In this document: piece after piece, positions 13,401 through 26,200 of the stretch
Numbering within the stretch: the stretch's first letter is position 1
Layout: every line of letters starts with the position of its first letter
NCBI RefSeq assembly: GCF_030253575.1
Contig: NC_080559.1
Coordinates: forward strand, 30,530,501 to 30,594,500
Length of the DNA: 64,000 nt
Origin: Rhododendron vialii
Lineage: Eukaryota > Streptophyta > Magnoliopsida > Ericales > Ericaceae
Direction of reading: 5' to 3'
The notes under the pieces: model-generated
Databases searched by the model: none
What the model was told of the DNA's origin: nothing
Seen by the model: the letters and a program-made list of their open reading frames with translations, nothing else
Position numbers and translations under genes: made by a program

Positions 13401-14840
13401 CAACCGTGCCCCTTACTAGGATGGACACTCTGTATCTTTTGTCATAAAAATCGAGACTTTTCCTCCCAAATTAAAAAATCCCAAGTAGTTTTTTTTTGAG
13501 AAAAAGTATTCAAAATCATCAAAAAGGACATTAAAAAAATACGGATTAATTTTCAAGGTGTCCGGGATGGTAAAAAAGAACCAAGAGACAGAGGTAGTAA
13601 GAAGTACCTTGTTATCAGCATTATCCTTTGCAAGGGAAAAAAGGATGTCGAGAGCATTCTTTCTTATTTCAGAGATTTTTGCACCAAGGAGACCAATAAG
13701 AATTGGTACATAGTCCTCCATAATTATCCATTCCTTGTGCAACTCTCTTTCAACACATAAATCCTGCAGCTTTCCAAGGGAATGAAGTACTTCTTGCTCC
13801 TCGTTTGACTGAACCTTTGGTTTCAAGGAAGCAATGGTAATCATGGTATTCCGGTCCTTCCATTCTTCAATTGACTCACGAAGAGTTTTGTTGGATCGCA
13901 AAAGCGACTTGTTCAAGGGGTTCATTGTTAAAGGACACTGCTTGTTACCCTCTTCCAACCACTTCTCTATTGCACTTCTTTCAAATGTCTGCCCATGGGA
14001 AGTTTCCACGGGGTCCACCATGATATCCATAGTGATTGGGCAATAAAACGACTGGAGAGGTTCCAGTGGCTGTCTACCCAAGGAATGTCGCTTGCTTAAA
14101 TACTTCACCTCTTTCTCCTCTGGAGTTGTGATCATATCAGCCTTGCATAGCAACGCAACGATCTGTTCCATCTGTAAAGCTTCTGCCATGTCTTCCCTCA
14201 GCTGATCATTGTCGATTACGCTCTTTAGTGCCTCAAATTCCCTCTTGACTTCCGATTGTTCAGTTGAGATTCCTACAGCCTCAGCAATAAGTATTACCAA
14301 ATTATTCGCATAGGATCGATCAACATTCCTCTCTTCAATTCCTGACTCAATTTTCTCCAATATTTCTTGTTCTGCTATAGTTATTCGGTACCTGGCATCA
14401 AGCATACTCTTGCATAGCTTGGTGATCTCATCATTTACAACGGATGAACCATCCAAAGAGGCCAAGGAGAGAAGGCCCAAAGCCCGGCTAATTTCGATTG
14501 TATTGCCTTCTAACTGTTTAATGATTCTCCGGCAATTGAGAAAGAGATAGACCTTGTTTCTGTTGATACAACTTAGAGTCAACTGCTTAGCGACTTTAAT
14601 CTCCCCGTTTAGAATCTCTACAGCATGTTTTAAGCTGTCAGAAGGTTGCATATCTAACTTGGACAACTCTCTTAAGACCAATGTAATTCTCTCCATGTAA
14701 GTTGAAAATTTGTCGAAATTCTCCTTCTGAACTAGAACTGAGTTGGCGGCATTTACAGTTTCAATTAGGGCTAGGGTAGTCTCATAGAGGATTTCTGAAC
14801 CCGGAACAAGCGCTGCACTAATTGTTATGTCGTTTGCCAT
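10457..14840 (-). CDS. U-box domain ARM-repeat E3 ubiquitin ligase, PUB43/PUB44 (SAUL1)-like
   Basis: E3 ubiquitin ligase. Four coding exons on the minus strand: 14840-13608, 13245-12942, 12532-12042 and 11461-10457. They sum to 3033 nt, 1010 aa, with matching phases (0, 1, 0). Residues 1-250 form the helical N-terminal region of plant PUBs. The U-box spans about 263-336 (FYCPITMDIMVDPVETSHGQTF...IEKWLEEGNKQCPLT), with the conserved CPI, DPV, G-TF and P-T positions present. The rest is armadillo-type helical repeats (for example VPILIGLLGAKISEIRKNAL, IEMKKVSVKALQNLS). The start ATG (MANDITISAALV) is the first with good context after a likely 5'-UTR intron. Relatives include SAUL1/PUB44, linked to senescence and immunity in Arabidopsis, which is about 800 aa; this longer form resembles the about 1000-aa members of other dicots. 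It is convergent with the F-box gene upstream. Confidence 0.93.
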
Positions 14841-15704
14841 CTCAGTACAGGTAATGTGAAGACAGAAACTCAACTTCGAGAGAACCCTGGATTTTACACA
14901 AAAAAATCAATACCACCCTCTATCAGACAAGTGAATTTGACCGCTTAGAAACGTGGCAAAATGATTTTAGTGATGGCATAAAGTCATGCATCAAATTCCA
15001 ACTACATGAACTTCATGAACAAAGAAAGAAAATTCCTCAACGAAACGATCTCACATTCATGATCTATTTTCCTCTTTTTCCCAATCCATTTACTGCACGA
15101 ACTACCACAGCCTAACCTTATTTTCAGTTCCCAAGAAATTGAAGGAAAAGGGGAACAAACAAAACGAACACCGTAAAACTGAGCTACCAGCTAGGTTTCC
15201 TCGCCCTTGTAAAATTAGATTATTTAACCTAAATAACAAACATTCTATAACTTCCCTACATTTTCTCGGCAACCAGACAAACCGAACTAGGGGACATGGA
15301 ACTGGCACAGGAGCGGCTTTACTAGTGATTTAGGGGATTCAAGCAAAAAAATGCGCGAAAGTTTTTAAATATTTTCAAGTACATTTACTATTGTCTGCAC
15401 GGGTCAGTCGTGCGTTGCCAACGTAAATGAAAAATCTACTTAAATTTGTGAGTAACGATGTAGTATGGCACAATTAAACAAAATAAATCAGGGTCAATGA
15501 ATATGAATTTTTGCAAAAATAAAAAAACCTTTATCTTAGATAGAGTTCGGTTTCTTTATACAATTTTGTACTGAAATTCTAGAGCCGCCCCTGCAACTAA
15601 CATTAATTAACCAGATAGGGTAGATCAAAGTTCAAATTTCGTGAATAAGAACTTCTAAACAAACCCAAATGCTTATCAAACTCGACGAGATCTGACCAAC
15701 TTAC
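14841..15704 (-). other. Probable 5'-UTR intron of the U-box gene
   Basis: On the minus strand a strong donor (GAA|GTAAGT) ends a leader exon at 15705. An acceptor preceded by a pyrimidine-rich tract (tttctgtcttcacattacctgtactgAG) falls directly before the ATG at 14840. This would place the start codon at the first base of exon 2. Inferred from splice motifs only. Confidence 0.45.
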
Positions 15705-15900
15705 TTCGAGTGATGACTGTTGAGTGAATCAGGACTCGGGAGAAACCAGTGGCGGCCTTCAACCAGAGCCGCGGACTTGTTCTCTGATTCCCTTTGAAGG
15801 ACTTCAACTCTCTTGGAAAATTACACAAGAAATCTAGGGCTTCTCAACATCTCATCGTCTAAAGCGATTCTCAAGCTGGAAACCGAAGACTGTTCCTTAG
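15705..15900 (-). other. Candidate 5'-UTR exon of the U-box gene
   Basis: Bounded on its 3' side by the GTAAGT donor at 15704-15699. The 5' limit is a guess because no transcription start can be read from the sequence. No open reading frame of note. Confidence 0.35.
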
Positions 15901-16127
15901 CCGGGCAAAGACGGGACTAAGTGACCGGTTTCTCCCACGCGCTCGACTTCTTTGAAACGTCGGAAATTGAAATCTTTTATTTGAACGCGTTAATGTATTG
16001 ACAAGGCAATCTCTGGGACAATATGTGGAAGGGATTACGTATCACTCCTTAAGTATTTTCCCTCAGCAATCAGTATATATTCCTGCTAATAACACAATTT
16101 TAAAACACGGTTGCGTTCAGATCAGTT

Positions 16128-16871
16128 CAATGCGTCCGTTCCACGTGCATCGAACCGCTCCGGAACATAATTGAACTTGTTTCACGTGCATCAATCTGCT
16201 CCGAACACGGCTATGTCCAAAGTTCTGTTCCTAGGTTTTTTCTTCTTCTCAAATTCCACTACAAATGGTTGAGTCAGTTGCGTCCAAATCCGTTCTGTTA
16301 GGATCGAAGCACACGATTCACGAGGATAAAACAGTAAAAAAATCGATACAGAAATATACGTGGTTCTCCCAAAGCCGGGTACGTCCACGGGAGCGAGAGA
16401 GCAATTTTTTTTTATTGATGATTACTGTACATTGAGTTTTACAATAGAGAATATTTATACTTCCGTACCGTTTTCGCTTCGTTGCACTTGGCTCCACTTC
16501 ACTATGCTTGCAAGTGGTCTTTATTGTAGAACTTTTCGGTACCTCTCATAATATGAAGCACAAGCTCTAACACGTTTCATGCACCCGTTCCACGTGCATC
16601 GAATCTCTCCGGAACGCAATTGAACTTGTTTCACATGCTTCGATCCGCTCCGAATACAGTTATATCCGAAGTAATGTTCTTAAGTTTTTTTTTCTTCTCA
16701 AATTCCATTACGTATGGTATGGTTGAGTCTCCAAACGTGCATCAAACCGCTCTAAAACACAATCGAAACCTGTTTCACATGCATCAATTCACTCCGAACA
16801 CAATTATGTCCGAAGTTGGGTTCCTATGGTTTTTCTTCTCCTCAAATTCATCTACGTATGGTTTAGTCAAC
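16128..16871. repeat. Triplicated ~145-bp repeat in the U-box/MIP2 intergenic region
   Basis: Three diverged units share the order 'ccacgtgcatcgaa..gctccggaacaca attgaacttgtttcac..gc', then 'ctccgaacac..tatgtcc.aagtt', then a ttttttcttcttctcaaattcc tract and a 'tatggttgagtc' end. They lie at about 16128-16280, 16575-16729 and 16731-16871. Units 1 and 2 contain a CACGTG palindrome (G-box core). Units 1 and 2 are separated by an LTR insertion. The function is unknown. Confidence 0.7.
16296..16572. mobile_element. Solo LTR, probably Ty1/copia type, 277 bp
   Basis: Starts TGTTAG and ends CTAACA, so it has the TG...CA termini and short inverted ends of an LTR. It is flanked by CGTTC on the left and CGTTT on the right, a 5-bp target-site duplication with one change. 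The interior carries 'tacgtggttctcccaaag' and 'gtccacgggagcgagag', a pattern I associate with plant copia LTRs. No second LTR or internal domain is nearby, so it is a recombined solo LTR. Orientation is not determined. Confidence 0.65.
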
Positions 16872-17231
16872 TACAGTATTCAAGTAAAGGGTCTGGGTTC
16901 TACTTCGGGCCCCACGCGAATCACGGCAAAAAAGAGCGCCAAGGTAAGCGTTCTGTTTTTTACTTCGCCCCTAAAAACGAAAACGCGTGTTCATTAGTTT
17001 TCCCTTGAGCGTGTTCACTTATAACGCTTTCTGCCTGGACCTTAGATATTTAAATAACGCTTTTCTCTTTCTTTAGTGAGCGATTCCAGATCGCTTTCTT
17101 TTTCCGCCTTCTCGATCACTCCCCGTCGCGGCAAAGCCACCGAAGGAAGAGGTTCACTTCTTCCTCCTCGGCGTTCGATTTCTAGGGTTTTAGATCCCCT
17201 GTAAAGATACAGATTTTGGTGCTTGGTTTCC

Positions 17232-20200
17232 ATGGAAGAAGGCGTCCGAGAAGTTCTCTACGAAACACGTTATCACGCTTCCAGGCCTTACTCTCCCAAT
17301 TACCCTCCCCAACTTCACCAGGTCTCTCTCTCTCTCTCCGACATACACCTATCTACTTGTGTATGCATTCAATTCTTTGTATTTCTGTAACCTAATGCTT
17401 CTTCGTATGTTTTTAATCTGATTATATACTCAATTTAATAATGTGTACAAATTCAGCTGGACGAAGGTGTCAAAGGAAGTCTTCTCTCGTTGCTTTCCTC
17501 TCGAGGTACATTTAGTTCTTATTTCATCACGGATTTGGTATCTGCAGAAGTTCAATTACTTAGTACTCCATTCTATAGGATCATATACGTACAGAATTGA
17601 GCAACAAATTTGTATCTAATGGTTTGAAAGTTTGAGCAGGGGTTTTGATGTTCTAAATTCTTAGTTACAGACATTGATCAAATTTATCATACAGGCAAAT
17701 GCATCTGTTTGATCCAATGCAGATTGAGAATGGGGGTGATATACTAGTAAACTGATCCTTTTGTGATTTACTAAGCTGATAAGAGATTTGTTCTTTTGTT
17801 CATAACTTTTTAACTAGGCTGATAAGCGATATACTCTCTCGATCATGGACAAATTTTTTTTCTATTAATGTCTATAAGGTAGTTTGTTTGATAGAAAATA
17901 TTGAGGGAAGCTTTCAATCATACTTGTAGGGCACTAAGCAGCATGACAGCAACTAATGCTTATAAAATAGACGCTGCTTATAGTTAGTTGTCATCACCAT
18001 TTTGAATCTTGTGATTCTTATAGTTCATGGATTATGTGGTTGTCGATCATTTCTGTTACCAACAAGCTCATCCCAGCCAAGATGACGTATAGTGTTCCTT
18101 GTATCTTTCTTTATCTACTTCGTGGAATGGGTTGGTTCTGGCAATTGATATATTCCTGATGTCCTGTTTTGTGTATGTGGAATTACAATGAAGGTGTAAG
18201 TCAACTTAAACGAAAATGGAGTGAGTATCGGAGTCCAATAAAGTTAAGGAAATGGGTATCTTTGTTTGTCTCTCCAAGGGGTGAACGTCTTGCTGTAGCT
18301 GTGGGAAATCACATAACAATCTTGCAGAAGGAGGATGACTACCAGCAGCCATGTGGTTTTTTCACTAGTAAGATTCACATGCTTATTTCATGGAGCTAGG
18401 TAATATCACCTTGCATAAAATCAAAATGAGGTTTTTCTTCATTTTTTCCTATATTTCCATCAGGTGCTTGCGGAAATTTCTTTGACTTGTGCACTCTTTT
18501 TGCCCCCTTTTTAGTTGCATTATTTTTTTCCTACATTATTTTCTCTGGATATTCTACTCACCCCTTGATGTAACCCTGTTGCAAATCAGATTATTGGGGG
18601 ATGAACATGCATGTTAGTTGAATATGTGGGTCAACTTGTCATCTCGTGGTCTTTTGCATTTCATTCATCTCTTGTGCTATTGTAATTTCCTTACTATGCT
18701 ATCAGGCAGCACCCTTTGCACATTTACTTTTGGAGGTTGGTCGGAAACTCACGATGTTCTTGGAGTTGCTGATGATGCCGATATACTCTATTTCATAAAA
18801 TCCAATGGTGAAGAGATAACCAGAATTACAAAGGGAAATTTAAAAGTATCTTCGTCAATATTGGGCTTGATAGCATTTGATGGCTCTGATATGAACAAAT
18901 CTTGCTTGTAAGTTTTTGTATTACTATCCGCAATTCCGGCACAAAATATGCTGAGTATAAGGTCTCTGTTTACATTTTGTAGTTTTTCAACAGCTCTTTT
19001 GAGTAGATACAATCCCATCACAGGTGTGGCTTCAACGTCCTTACATCAGATGGTTCTCTTCATGAAGTCGAGATCAGTCAGGATCCAAGTGCTTCTGTTT
19101 TGTCTGCACACACATCTAGAAATGGCTCTACTTTAAAGGACTTTACTGCAAATGTCTTCTGCTTGAATTACCACCCAGAAAGTTCTTTGCTTGCAGTAGT
19201 TGGTGGTGCTGTTAGTGTCCCAATGACCTCTAGTGCTAGCACTGGTAATGTTTGCTTTTGTTTCCTTTTCTCCCTGTTTGTTGCTTTCTTTCCCAGCTCA
19301 CGATTTTGCTGTAGTCTTCAGTGTCAAAGCTGGAGCTTGGATTGACCTCTCTCTCTCTCTCTCTGAATTTGTGCGTAATACATGCAAGTGTTAGGTTGAA
19401 TCCAGAAAACTTATTGTCCCTCTGCCGTGTTCTATTTAGTAACATAACCAGATAATCGAATAAACCCAGAAAGTGACATGCTATCAGTTCAGACTTCAGA
19501 GTCATTGAATTGTTCTGGTTATTGCTTGAAAATTTTGAGCAAAATCTGCATCTTGGCCTGAAGTTCTTCTTTTGCAATTATATGCGAAGTCTGAAATGTG
19601 TTTGAGATCTAGATCTCCTGTCCTGAATATTATACCTTTGAGAATAAATTCTTTACACCGCCGGTGTAAACATTTGTTTCCTCCAAATCAATTGCATTGC
19701 GACACGTGTCAAAACAGTGGTCCCAATTAATAAAACATGGCGACGTGGCGCAATGCAATTGATTTGGAGGAAATAAATGTTTATACCGGTGGTGTAAAAG
19801 AATTTATTCTCTGTACCTTTTCCCATGTCAGTTTTTCAATCTTTTATAGAAACAAGGAGAGGTGGAGCCATACACATAATTGTAGAGTCAAGGCTTTCTT
19901 CTTATAAAGCTATTTAAAATCTGTTCCTGTTCTTCCCAGGAACCTATAGTCTTTCTCTCTGGCGACGAACCAGCAACCTAGGTTTGAACCCAGTGTTTTC
20001 TACTCAGCTTGAAGGTTTATATTCCAAACCAAAAGGTCATGTCGGTCAATTAACATCTCCAAAGGTGCTTTTCTCACCAGAGGGTAAGTTTGTGGCTGCT
20101 CTAGATGTGAGAGGGCACTTGGTCATTTTTAAGCTGGATAATGGACAGTTTTCTCTTTCAAATCTCTCTTGTGGAGACAAATATGATTCACAAGATAGCA

Positions 20201-23200
20201 GTGATATGTCAACCAGGGGGAAGGAATCATTAAGCGATATCATGGATTTTACTTGGTGGTCTGACTATATCCTTGTAGTTGCAAAGAGGAGTGGCACAGT
20301 CACCATGATTGACATCTTTAGTGGTGTTAGACTATTGGAGAAAGATCCGTTGTGCTCTATGGCAATTTTGGAAAGAGTACAACTGGTCCCAGGGCACTTT
20401 TTTCTTTTACAAAGTACATCTGAGTCCCATGACTCATCTGAGAAGAAGGCAACAAGTGACTTGGAACATATAGATCTGGTAACTGAAGATAAATATAATC
20501 ATCCCGATGTTGCTAAACTGCACTGGAGCTTATTATCATTCTCCAAGAGATCTGTTTCTGAAATGTACGACATATTAATCAGTGAGCAAAAGTATCAGGC
20601 TGCGCTGGATTTTGCTAATCGTTATGGGTTGGATAGAGATGAAGTGCTCAAGTCACAGTGGTTGCATTCTGTCCAAGAAGTAAATGAAATAAATGTGTTT
20701 CTGTCAGCAATCAAGGATCAATCTTTTGTACTTTCTGAATGTGTGGAAAGGGTGGGACCTAAGGAGGATGTAGAGAGGGCTTTGATTGCACATGGGCTCC
20801 ATCTCACAAACCAGTACAGATGCTTGGAAGCACAAATTAATGAAAATAGCCCAATTTGGGATTTTTTTTTGGCAAGGCTGAAATTGTTGCAATTCCGAGA
20901 CAAGCTGGAGACGTTTCTTGGGATAAATATGGGCAGGTGATAGTGCTATTAAAATTATATCTCTTTCCCCAACACAAAAGTTGCCTGTTTGGTTTCTCCG
21001 CTCTCTTTCTCTCTTCTTTCTAATACATTACATATCCATGTACATATGCAGATATACATATAGATACATATATCTATAGATTTATTTTATGATTCCATGG
21101 AGCCACTTAGTTTGATAAGGTTAACCAACTATAAATGAATGACGTCTTCACATAGACATTTTGTTTCTTCCTGTCAGCAGGACTGGATATTTTCAGGTGA
21201 GTTTCCCATGTCCCTGCCTGCATATACTTAATATTGCTAAACTGCCTATGGGATCTGATAAATCCTTCTCATCTTTTGGTGTGGAAAATTTTCTTCTTGC
21301 ACATCATTATATCGGAATTTGCTACCAATGTTCTTTGCTTGTGTTCTTGACATGGACAATAAGAATCCTTCTCATCTGTTTGTGTGAAATCTTATTCTTG
21401 CAACATCATGATATTTCAATTTGCTACCCATGTTCTTTGCTTGTGTTGTTGACATGGACAATAAGTAATTTCTGTTCAGCTTGTAGCATTATGCGTTAAA
21501 GTGGCTTTCTATTTGTGTCAGAGAAGTACATGTTAAAACACTGTCAAGCTAAATTCAAAAGCACTTTCTTGTAAATGGTCTTTCTTCTTATATATCGAAG
21601 GATTGACCGAAACTTTAAGGTTTCATCGTTTCTCAGACAATGACTGAGAATATTGGTTTGGTTTGACTGCAAAGGTCTTCAGTATGTTCCATCTAATCAT
21701 CGGAAAAGGTGATGTTTACTATCATATAAACTCCAGAGAGAAAACCACAAAACTCAGTCACGAACGAATGGTAGTTTTTGTAGTTCGTCAAGTGGTTTCT
21801 ACTTTCTTAATGACATCGTCGTGTGCAGGTTTTCCAGACAGGAGTACAGCAAATTCCGACGTATGCCTCTGAATGAAGCTGCTGTGACACTTGCAGAAAG
21901 TGGGAAAATTGGGGCCTTGAACCTTCTTTTCAAGCGTCACCCTTATTCATTGAATCCTTTCATGTTAGAGATTTTAGCTGCTATCCCTGAAACAGTGCCG
22001 GTTCAATCTTATGGACAGCTTCTTCCTGGGAATTCTCCACCTTCAGATATTCCTCTGAGAGAAAAAGACTGGGTTGAATGTCAAGAGATGGTAACATTCA
22101 TTCGTAGGCTACCTGAGACTCAAGAGAGCAGTATTCAGCTCAGAACCGAACCCATCATGAAGCAATGGTTTGGTATTTCATGGCCATCAACTAATGAGCT
22201 TTGTATGTGGTATAGAAGCAGAGCTAGAGATATGGATAGCTTAAGTGGCCAGCTAGATAACTGCCTTTCTTTGGTTGATTTTGCTTGTCGTAAAGGTATT
22301 TATGAGCTACAACAGTTCCGTGAAGATATCTCTTACTTGCAGCAGCTCATTTACTTTGATGACAGTGATGATGAGGTAAATTTTAGCATGAGTCTTGTTG
22401 CATGGGAACAGTTATCTGACTATGAAAAGTTCAAAATGATGTTAAAGGGGGTCAAAGAGGAAAATGTGCTTGAGAGACTACACAAGAATGCGATTCCATT
22501 TATGCAAAATAGGTTTCAGATCATGAGTTCAGTTTGTAAAGATGCAGTGATGGATGAGCCTTCTTCTGTGGATAGGAAGTCTGAATCTTTTCTAGTTAGA
22601 TGGCTGAAGGAAATTGCCTCAGAGAACAAATTAGACATATGCCTGAAGGTCATTGAAGAAGGGTGCAAAAATTCTCAAAGTAAAAGCATTTTTGAAGATA
22701 AGTCCGAAGCTGTAGATTGTGCTCTTCAGTGCATATATGTGTGCAGTATCACAACTAGGTGGAGTACCATGGCCTCAATTCTGTCAAAGTTTCCGGAAAT
22801 GCGAGGTAATTTTCTTATGTGCAGATTTGATTGTAGATACGAAATGAGATCAATTGTCTGGCAAATAATTGGATCTGGCTGATCAATATTCAGTAAATAT
22901 GAGTCGAGGTGATGACATCAGTGAACCTATTTTTTCCTTTCCAAGTCCACGTTATTTGATCAAATAGTTGTCTACTGGTCCTCATAGGAAGAAGATGTAT
23001 TTGTTCAGTATATGCTAGTCGCAGTGCAGAAGTTCAAGTTTGAGTTGCAGTGCACTAAAAGCTGTATACGTTTTTGCTTTTCTCCTCTTTCCTATGTTTA
23101 TTTACGTGTGTGCTTATATAATAGATTGCACAGATTTCACTTTTGGAGTTCCTATTCTTGATCATAATGGATATGTATGACCTTTGCAGATTCTGAAGTG

Positions 23201-26200
23201 CGTGTGGAGGGTCTCAAGAAAAGACTTAAAATGGCAGAAGGCCATATTGAAGCGGGAAGGCTTTTGTCATTTTACCAGGTTTGTACCTCTCCTCTAGAAA
23301 TAATGATTTTGCTTATACTCGGCATTATGATCTGGCCATTTATCTTCCTGGTTTAGCTACCTTTTATTTATTCATCTCTCGGTTCTACTTGGGGAATTGT
23401 TGAAATACTTTCTGGAGCCTTGGTTCTCCCACCACCGACGGTGACCACCATCTATGTAGTATAAGGTCCATCCAAGTATTGCTACTTATAAGCACATATA
23501 TTTTTGTTGGACGCCTCCTGGTAGAACTTTTTCAGTGCCACGAGAAGTATGAAGTAAATAGTTGGGTGGAACTTTCTGTATATGGTATCTTCCTCTGGGT
23601 TTCTCTTCTGCAGATAGAACCGTGCTATACCTATCTATGATTATATCCAGTCATATAACGATTGTGGAGGTAAACTCCTAATATGGCTTTTGTTTATGTG
23701 CAGGTCCCAAAGCCAATTAAATTTTTCTTGGAGGCACATTCTGATATAAAGGGTGTAAAACAGATCCTTCGCCTTATCCTTTCCAAATTTGTCCGTCGAC
23801 AACCGGGCCATTCTGATAATGAGTGGGCGAACATGTGGCGTGATTTGCAGAGCTTGCAAGAAAAGGCATTTCCTTTTCTAGACCAAGAGTATATGTTGAT
23901 GGAGTTCTGCAGGGGTCTGCTGAAAGCTGGGAAGTTTTCGCTTGCAAGGAATTATTTAAGAGGTACTGCTTCTGTTGCTTTGGCAACGGATAAGGCAGAA
24001 AATCTAGTTATTCAAGCTGCACGGGAATATTTTTTCTCAGCCTCAAGTCTTACTGGCTCAGAAGTAAGTATTTAACTCAGTTTATCTATGTGAATATACT
24101 AAGATGGATGACTAAGTTCTGAATGTTGGATTTTAGGCTTAAAAAATGATTTCTCTTATTGCTGCTATTCTTGTTTATGTCCAGTTGCATTGGGCACTCA
24201 TGGTTGTTGCGTTATCATGGCCTATACTTGCGTGTACAAGTGTGCATTCATTAAGATGACAACTTTGATATCATTCAGGAGTTCATGATGCCTTAATAAA
24301 GCAATTTGGACTAATATTGATAAGGACTCATTGTTTGGTATTGTTAGTGATGTTTTCACCGTTTAACAAACCTGCTAAATATTGCATACTAGGAGCATAC
24401 TAATCTTCCTGTACCAGCAACAGATGTACAATTCCTGAAACTTTTATTTGGAACAGATACACATCCTTCCCCTTGCACCAAGGAGTTTTTCAACTATTCA
24501 GTCAAGTTGTATTAAGCACTTTTCCATCTACTGTTGAGTAACAAGTGGAGTAATTACCGGAGAATTTTGCTCAAATTTATGGGCTGCTGCACATCAAGAT
24601 GTGCCTCAATTAGTTGGTGGAAGAATCCACATGCAATGGTTTTCTTGAGGAATTTATAGAGGAAATTGGAGCTGGCTGGACCATGTGTTTGGAGGAATTT
24701 TGCAAGATACAGAATGTGTGGTCAAATTTACCCTGTGTCCATAAAAATCCAGTTTCATTCTCGTAATAGGTATTACTAAATGAAAATATTTTCAATCAGG
24801 TAATTTAAGATCCATTATTAGGGAGGGTTTTTTTTTTTTTTTTTTTGGGTTGAGATTATAGTAGGGAGAATTTTAAATATTAATTTACGCTTGTCTATTA
24901 TAACAATTTGGTTTTGCTTAGATGTCATTTTTTCTATGATGTCAGTAGTGGAATTCACCAAGTTTGGTGGAACTTGTTTCAGGTCTGGAAGGCTAAGGAA
25001 TGCCTGAATCTCTTCCCAGGTAGCCGAAATGTCAGGGCAGAGGCTGATATCATTGATGCACTTACTGTCAAGCTTCCAGACCTCGGTGTGAACATTTTAC
25101 CTGTGCAATTTAGGCAAATCAAAGAGCCCATGGAAATTGTTAAGTTAGCAATTACGAGTCAAGTTGGAGCTTATTTAAACGTTGATGAAATCATTGAAGT
25201 TGCCAAACTCCTTGGATTGAGCTCTCAGGATGATATATCAGCTGTTCAAGAAGCTATTGCAAGAGAAGCAGCAGTTGCCGGTGATATTCAACTGGCTTTT
25301 GATCTCTGCCTTATTTTGGCGAAAAAGGGACATGGTTCTAGCTGGGACTTGTGTGCGGCAATGGCAAGAGGTCCTGACCTTGAAAACATGGACATAATTT
25401 CACGAAAACAGCTTCTTGGTTTCGCCTTGAGCTATTGTGATGAGGAATCGATTGGTGAGCTGCTGCATGCATGGAAAGACCTAGATATGCAAGTTCAATG
25501 TGAGAAATTGATGACTCTATCGGGGACAGATCCTCCCAAATTCTCAGTTCATGGTTCCTCAACTATCTCCTTTCCACTCCGAAATTCTGAAGAAATGGTT
25601 GATCGAAGGAATTTCTCTGAACAGGTTGATGGAGTCAATTGTGAAGATCAAGAAGTACATATCAGAGATATTAGAAACATACTTGCTCTTGTTGCTAAAG
25701 ACTTGTCAAAGGTGAATGGCTCTAGTTCGGAAACTTTCCTTCGCGAAAATGGTAAAATTTTGTCCTTTGCGGCTCTACAGCTTCCATGGTTGCTTGAATT
25801 GAGTCACAAAGCAGAATATGGTAAAAAATTAACTGGAGGCTCAGTTTCGGGAAAGCCAGACATTAGTGTGAGAACTCAAGCAGTGGTGACTATGTTATCT
25901 TGGTTGGCAAGGAATGGTTTTGCTCCCAGAGATGATTTGATTGCATCTCTAGCAAAGTCGATTATGGAACCACCTGTTAGTGAAGAGGAAGACATCATAG
26001 GGTCTTCCTTTCTGTTGAATCTTATTGATGCCTTTCATGGGGTGGAAATAATAGAAGAACAAGTGAAAACAAGGGAAGCTTATAAAGAAATCTGTAGTAT
26101 TATGAGTGTTGGGATGATATATAGTTCACTACATAACTCGACAGTGGACTGTCAGGGTCCTACTCAGAGGAGGGAGCTGCTGCTGAGGAAGTTTCAAGAG

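Noticed and set aside
13416-13607. Open-frame tail of the U-box exon beyond DNADNK
   Set aside because: Read-through into the intron. A donor at 13607 and an in-phase exon from 13245 restore the ARM region.
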